From contig NZ_VMSB01000001.1 in assembly GCF_009858245.1 (NCBI RefSeq), forward strand, positions 3,353,623 through 3,417,622: DNA of 64,000 nt, given 5' to 3'. Positions 60,525 to 64,000 of this stretch are shown one piece after another; the stretch's first letter is position 1; each line of letters opens with the position of its first letter. Origin of the DNA: Ornithinibacter aureus (GTDB lineage: Bacteria > Actinomycetota > Actinomycetes > Actinomycetales > Dermatophilaceae). The notes below the pieces were generated by a model. That model made no database searches, was not told the origin of the DNA, and saw only the letters and a list, made by a program, of their open reading frames with translations. Position numbers and translations under genes: made by a program.

Positions 60525-61547
60525 TCAGCGGGCGGCCAGCACGCGCGTGTGGACCTCGAGCACGCGGTCGAGCACCGTGCCGGCGCCGTGCTCGCGGCGC
60601 ACCCACGCCCGCGCGGGCTGCGGGTCGTGCCGCTGCGGGTCGTCGACGTAGGCCACGGCCGCCTCGACCACGGCGTCGACGTCGGCGGCCAGCACCGGCG
60701 GGGGCGATCCGGCGAGCCCGGCGTAGCCGCCGAGGGATGACGGCACGAGCAGCGGCGTCCCCGCCGCCATCGCCTCCAGCTCGCTCGCCGAGAGGATGCC
60801 GGCCGCCTGCCCCACGACGGCCGTCGACGTCGCGAGCCAGCGCAGGTAGTCGTCGTGACCCATCCTGGGGGCGAGCCGCACTCCCGCGGCCCGGGCGGCA
60901 TCCGTCCCCGGTCCCCAGTCCAGCCCCACCACCTCGGCCCGGCCGGCGAGGGCGGCCACGAGGCCCCGCGCCACGTCGACCTGGGTCCTCAGCCCCTTGA
61001 CGTCCTCCCACCGCGACGCGAAGGCGACCCGCGGCCGCTGGAGCGGCGGTCGCCAGGCCGGCACGGCATCCGTCGACACCGGCACCGGCACGTAGGTGGC
61101 GTCGGGGCGGTGGGGCAGCACGTGCTCGACGAGGTCGGGGGTGGAGAAGACGACGGCCTCGGCCTCGGCCAACGCCCTGCGCACCGACGCGCCCGCGGCG
61201 GAGTCGTACTGCGCGCTGCGCACGTCGCTGCCGTGACAGTGCAGCACGTAGCGCGGCGCCGCCACGCGGCTGTGCCTCACGGTGGTCGCGGAGTGCACGT
61301 GCACGATGTCGTGGGTGCGCGCCCCCACGGCGAGGCGCGCGAGCCAGGGCACCCCCAGGGCCGCCCGCTGCGCCTGCCCCAGAACCCCCGACCACTCACG
61401 CCGGTTCGACGCGAGTGGGAGGTGGTCCCAGCGCAGCCCGCGCGAACGGGCCTCGGCCTCGAGCGTGGCGGCCGTGAGCGCGGCCTCGCCGACCTGGAGG
61501 ACGGAGGCGGCGTCCGGCGCCGGGGAGGGGTGCGGGGAGCGGGTCAC
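60525..61547 (-). CDS. glycosyltransferase (GT-B fold, GT4-like)
   Basis: A 340-aa glycosyltransferase. N-terminal fold: SVLQVGEAALTAATLEAEAR, HDIVHVHSATTVRHSRVAAPRYVLHCHGSDVR (split). C-terminal donor domain: FASRWEDVKGLRTQVDVARGL (split), LAPRMGHDDYLRWLATSTAV, and ILSASELEAMAAGTPLLVPSSLGGY (the ExxxxG/A donor motif). Start GTG at 61547 overlaps the stop of the preceding gene. Presumably adds a sugar to a lipid-linked surface glycan; donor and acceptor unknown. The 140-bp gap to the convergent operon contains no clear gene. Confidence 0.85.
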   Translation of the reverse strand: MTRSPHPSPAPDAASVLQVGEAALTAATLEAEARSRGLRWDHLPLASNRREWSGVLGQAQRAALGVPWLARLAVGARTHDIVHVHSATTVRHSRVAAPRYVLHCHGSDVRSAQYDSAAGASVRRALAEAEAVVFSTPDLVEHVLPHRPDATYVPVPVSTDAVPAWRPPLQRPRVAFASRWEDVKGLRTQVDVARGLVAALAGRAEVVGLDWGPGTDAARAAGVRLAPRMGHDDYLRWLATSTAVVGQAAGILSASELEAMAAGTPLLVPSSLGGYAGLAGSPPPVLAADVDAVVEAAVAYVDDPQRHDPQPARAWVRREHGAGTVLDRVLEVHTRVLAAR

Positions 61548-62731
61548 GAGCCGCGATTGTAGAGGTGCTGGTCGGCCGCCTCGAGCACGGCGTCGGCCGC
61601 ACGGCCGGCCACCGACCGCTGGCTCGCGTTCTCCTCGGTCCACGCGGCGAGGCCGGCGCGACGCTGGGGCGTCGGGGGAGCGGCGAGCGCGCTGCGCATC
61701 CCCTCGGCGACCGCCTGGGGCTCCCAGTCGCAGCCCCACCCCAGCCCGTGCTCCTCGACCATGGTGCGCCCGGGGCCACCACCGGCGTAGACCACGGGGG
61801 CGCCGCAGGCGGTCGCGGCGAACATCTTCGTGGGGAACGCGATGTCGTAGCCCGCCCCGGGGCGCAGCGACGCGAGCCCGGCCACCGCGCCCGAGAACGC
61901 CGCGGCGACGACCGCGCCGGGGACGACGCCCGGGAACTCGACGGCCCCCAGGGCCAGCTCGTCGGCGCGGCGGCGCATCAGCGCCAGGTCGGTGCCCTGG
62001 CCGAACATGACGAGCCTGGCCTGCGGGTGCTCGGCGTGAACCAGCCCGAACGCCTCGACGAAGACCGCCGCGCCGTGCACCTCGCTCATCGTGCCGGCGT
62101 AGACGAACGTCGGTGCGGCCGTGGCCGGCGCGTCGGGCTGCGGCCGGAACACGCCGGTGTCGACGCCCGTGCCGACGACGACGACCCGCACACGGTCCCC
62201 GGTGAGGTCGGCGATGGCCTCGGCGACCGAGTCGCTGACGGTGAGCACGCACACGGCGCCGCTCATGGCCCACGCCTCGAGCCGGCGCAGCACCGACAGC
62301 AGGGGCCCCCGCAGGCCGATGCCCTGGGCTGCTGCCGACGACACGTCGCCCGCGTAGTAGACGTAGCGTCGGCGGCGCAGCGCGGTGACCACGCGCACGA
62401 CGGCACCCGTCGTCGGCGGCGGCTCGACGACGACGAGGTCCACGCCGCGGGTCAGCAGCAGGCGCGCCGCGAGCGGCCCGTCGAAGCTCGCGAACGACAG
62501 GTACCCGCGGACGTTGCCTCCGGCGTCACGGCGCACCGGCCAGCGCGACACGCGCACGCCGGGGGCGTCCTGGGGCCGTAGGCCACCAGGGGGGCGGGTC
62601 GACAGCACGCGCACCGAAGCACCTCGGGAGACGAGCGTGCGGGCCAGGGCCCCAAGGCGGTAGGCGGCAGCGCCGGGCTCCGGCGGGAAGAGCCGCGAGG
62701 CGATGACGACGCGTGGGCGGTTCACCGTCAT
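61544..62731 (-). CDS. glycosyltransferase family 4-like protein
   Basis: A 395-aa GT-B glycosyltransferase: RVVIASRLFPPEPGAAAYRLGALARTLVSRGASVRVLST (split; the FPPEPGAAAYR acceptor loop is typical of GT4), DLVVVEPPPTTGAVVRVV, VRVVVVGTGVDTGVFRP, TFVYAGTMSEVHGAAVFVEAF (split), and the donor motif IAFPTKMFAATACGAPVVYAGGG. ATG at 62731 overlaps the flippase stop by 4 bp, and its stop overlaps the next glycosyltransferase start, so three genes are translationally linked. Confidence 0.9.
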   Translation of the reverse strand: MTVNRPRVVIASRLFPPEPGAAAYRLGALARTLVSRGASVRVLSTRPPGGLRPQDAPGVRVSRWPVRRDAGGNVRGYLSFASFDGPLAARLLLTRGVDLVVVEPPPTTGAVVRVVTALRRRRYVYYAGDVSSAAAQGIGLRGPLLSVLRRLEAWAMSGAVCVLTVSDSVAEAIADLTGDRVRVVVVGTGVDTGVFRPQPDAPATAAPTFVYAGTMSEVHGAAVFVEAFGLVHAEHPQARLVMFGQGTDLALMRRRADELALGAVEFPGVVPGAVVAAAFSGAVAGLASLRPGAGYDIAFPTKMFAATACGAPVVYAGGGPGRTMVEEHGLGWGCDWEPQAVAEGMRSALAAPPTPQRRAGLAAWTEENASQRSVAGRAADAVLEAADQHLYNRGS

Positions 62732-64000
62732 GCCGTGCCCCTGAACGCGCCGGCCACCCGGCGCACGTCGCGCCGTTGCACGGCGAACCAGCCGGCGGCG
62801 AAGGCCGCGGCGAGGGCGACGTCCAGCCAGGGCCCCCACCCGCTGCGCCGTTCGACGAGCACGGCCGCCCCGGCGACGAGCACGGCACCGGCCACGGTGA
62901 GCAGTAGCCGGCTCCACCGCTGACCGTGGCGGCGCATGACGACGACGACGGGGATGCCGGCCAGCACCGTGACACCCGCCAGGTACCCCGCTGCCACGGC
63001 CACAGTCCCCCCTTCCGGTGCGGCGACGACCCAGACGAGGATGCCGACGAGCATGCCCGACACGCTCGCAACCGTGGTCGTGACGACGCCGCGCTGGGAC
63101 TCGATGTTGAGCGCGCTGACGCTCGCAACCCCCAGCGTGGTGACGAGGATGGCGAGGCTGAGCACCGGCAGCAGGTCGGCCACCTCGGTGTAGTCCCGGC
63201 CCCACACGACGGCCACGAGCACGCGGGCGAGCACGGCCAGGGTGCCCAGCGCCCCCACCATGACGGTGGCGATGCCGCGCATGGCGGCATCCGTCTGGGA
63301 GAGAAAGGCCGGCCGGTCGCCGCGGCCCAGCGCCTCGGCCAGGGTCGGCAAGAGGACGAGCGACAGGGCGGTGACGAGCAGCGAGGCCGGCGTCGCCAGC
63401 GTCAGGGCCGCGGCGTAGCCCCCCGCCTCGTGGGCGTCGCCGGTGGTGCGCACCACGACCTGGGAGAGCTGGAGGAAGCCGGTGCTGGCCAGGGTGCCCA
63501 CGGTGGTGAGGGCGATGAACGTCGTCACCTCCCGGCGTGGGGGCCCCTGGGCGGCAGCGTGCCGCGTGCCGGCCGGCCAGTTGAGCCCGACGTAGAGCAG
63601 GTTGGCCACGACGAGCGGCACCGTGAGGGTCACGCCCCTCGCGCCGGCCGCGAGCAGGGCGGCCAGCCCGCCGAGGCCCACGACGCTGGTGAGCACGTCG
63701 GAGGCCGCGGCCCGCTCCACGCGCCCCAGGGCGAACAGCGAGCCGCGCACAAGGCCGTAGCCCCCGAGCGCCACCACGAGCAGCGCGACGATCAGGCCCT
63801 CGGCGAGCGTGCCGTCCCCGATGACGCGCCACGCCGGCACGGCCACCGCGGCCCCGACGCCGGCGGCCACGACCGCCGTCGCAGTCACGAATCGCGCGAG
63901 CGACCGGGCGCCGTCGACGTCACCGGCGCCCAGGGCGCGGGCGACGAACCGCGACATCGCCGCCCCCGCCGACGTCGGCCACAGCAGCGACAGGAACGTC
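62728..64000 (-). CDS. lipid-linked oligosaccharide flippase, Wzx/MATE-like (N-terminus beyond window)
   Basis: At least 423 residues, open to the window edge. Upstream of an internal ATG at 63957 the frame continues TFLSLLWPTSAGAAMSRFVAR, normal flippase sequence, so the true start lies outside. About twelve or more hydrophobic segments, e.g. TATAVVAAGVGAAVAVPAW, GLIVALLVVALGGYGLVRGS, LSLAILVTTLGVASVSALN and GYLAGVTVLAGIPVVVVM, fit polysaccharide transporters of the MOP superfamily (Polysacc_synt). It would flip the undecaprenyl-linked repeat unit made by the adjacent glycosyltransferases. First visible gene of a three-gene coupled operon. Confidence 0.88.
   Translation of the reverse strand, partial: TFLSLLWPTSAGAAMSRFVARALGAGDVDGARSLARFVTATAVVAAGVGAAVAVPAWRVIGDGTLAEGLIVALLVVALGGYGLVRGSLFALGRVERAAASDVLTSVVGLGGLAALLAAGARGVTLTVPLVVANLLYVGLNWPAGTRHAAAQGPPRREVTTFIALTTVGTLASTGFLQLSQVVVRTTGDAHEAGGYAAALTLATPASLLVTALSLVLLPTLAEALGRGDRPAFLSQTDAAMRGIATVMVGALGTLAVLARVLVAVVWGRDYTEVADLLPVLSLAILVTTLGVASVSALNIESQRGVVTTTVASVSGMLVGILVWVVAAPEGGTVAVAAGYLAGVTVLAGIPVVVVMRRHGQRWSRLLLTVAGAVLVAGAAVLVERRSGWGPWLDVALAAAFAAGWFAVQRRDVRRVAGAFRGTA

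Noticed and set aside
60263-61000. Plus-strand open frame crossing the end of the Gfo/Idh/MocA gene into the glycosyltransferase region
   Set aside because: Arg/Pro/Ala-rich shadow that overlaps two well-supported genes.

Overview
The window is very GC-rich actinobacterial chromosome. GTG starts are frequent, neighbouring genes often overlap by 4 bp (ATGA or GTGA), and several families are typical of actinobacteria: AccA3/AccD5/AccE carboxylase subunits, an F420-dependent luciferase-like oxidoreductase, CWB2 cell-wall proteins and a GDYXXLXY protein. Protein style and intergenic hairpins suggest the family Intrasporangiaceae (Janibacter/Phycicoccus/Tetrasphaera relatives). That placement is an inference, not a proof. 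I saw no rRNA, tRNA or CRISPR array.

Layout. 1-2 kb: ABC exporter (permease cut by the window edge). 2-6 kb (+): M20 amidohydrolase, cytidine deaminase, thymidine phosphorylase and adenosine deaminase. 6-7.2 kb (-): a damaged patch with an S9 peptidase fragment, a frameshifted Imm35-type immunity-like gene and a DUF7919 gene. 7.3-15.4 kb: RDD and SpoIIM-like membrane proteins, then a tightly coupled MoxR/DUF58/DUF4350/DUF4129 module with a membrane partner, and a uridine-kinase-like gene. 15.4-21.5 kb (-): the second half of nucleoside salvage (two aldehyde dehydrogenase family genes, deoC, a phosphosugar mutase, purine nucleoside phosphorylase). 21.6-26.3 kb: fasciclin lipoprotein, an intact IS256-family element with a 9-bp target duplication, a small secreted protein, an LpdA-type quinone reductase. 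26.4-28.2 kb: biotin carboxylase AccA3. 28.5-32.2 kb (+): DUF2157/GDYXXLXY pair, tryptophan 2,3-dioxygenase, a PfkB kinase. 32.2-35.6 kb: MerR regulator divergent from an acyl-CoA dehydrogenase/carboxylase pair, with a perfect 16-bp palindrome between them. 35.6-40.5 kb (-): Maf, a Na+/H+ antiporter fused to a UBP-type zinc finger, TetR, DUF885. 40.5-42.6 kb: MOSC and DUF559 genes set among seven copies of a 34-bp GTAC-bounded repeat. 42.6-45.3 kb: AccE, AccD5 and, divergently, biotin ligase. 45.3-48.1 kb: class III adenylate cyclase and a two-component system. 48.1-53.2 kb: GtrA, PurK/PurE, a CoA-binding protein, UDP-glucose dehydrogenase, LLM oxidoreductase. 53.3-54.5 kb: decayed IS1380-type transposase. 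55-64 kb: cell-surface glycan region with a CWB2 wall protein, four genes matching the WbpA/D/E/B route to a UDP-diacetamido-uronic acid, two glycosyltransferases and a flippase running off the window.

How they work together. The nucleoside genes deaminate and phosphorolyse nucleosides, isomerise the (deoxy)ribose 1-phosphate and split deoxyribose 5-phosphate to glyceraldehyde 3-phosphate and acetaldehyde, which the aldehyde dehydrogenase can oxidise. AccA3 (biotinylated), AccD5/AccE and biotin ligase make up an acyl-CoA carboxylase. The surface region supplies uronic-acid sugar nucleotides, transferases and an exporter for an anionic polymer, to which the CWB2 protein might bind.

Most noteworthy: the DUF559 gene bracketed by inverted pairs of the 34-bp repeat; a family of long perfect intergenic hairpins; the CWB2/diacetamido-uronic-acid linkage; the DUF7919-Imm35 pair; and the many GGATGCCG octamers.
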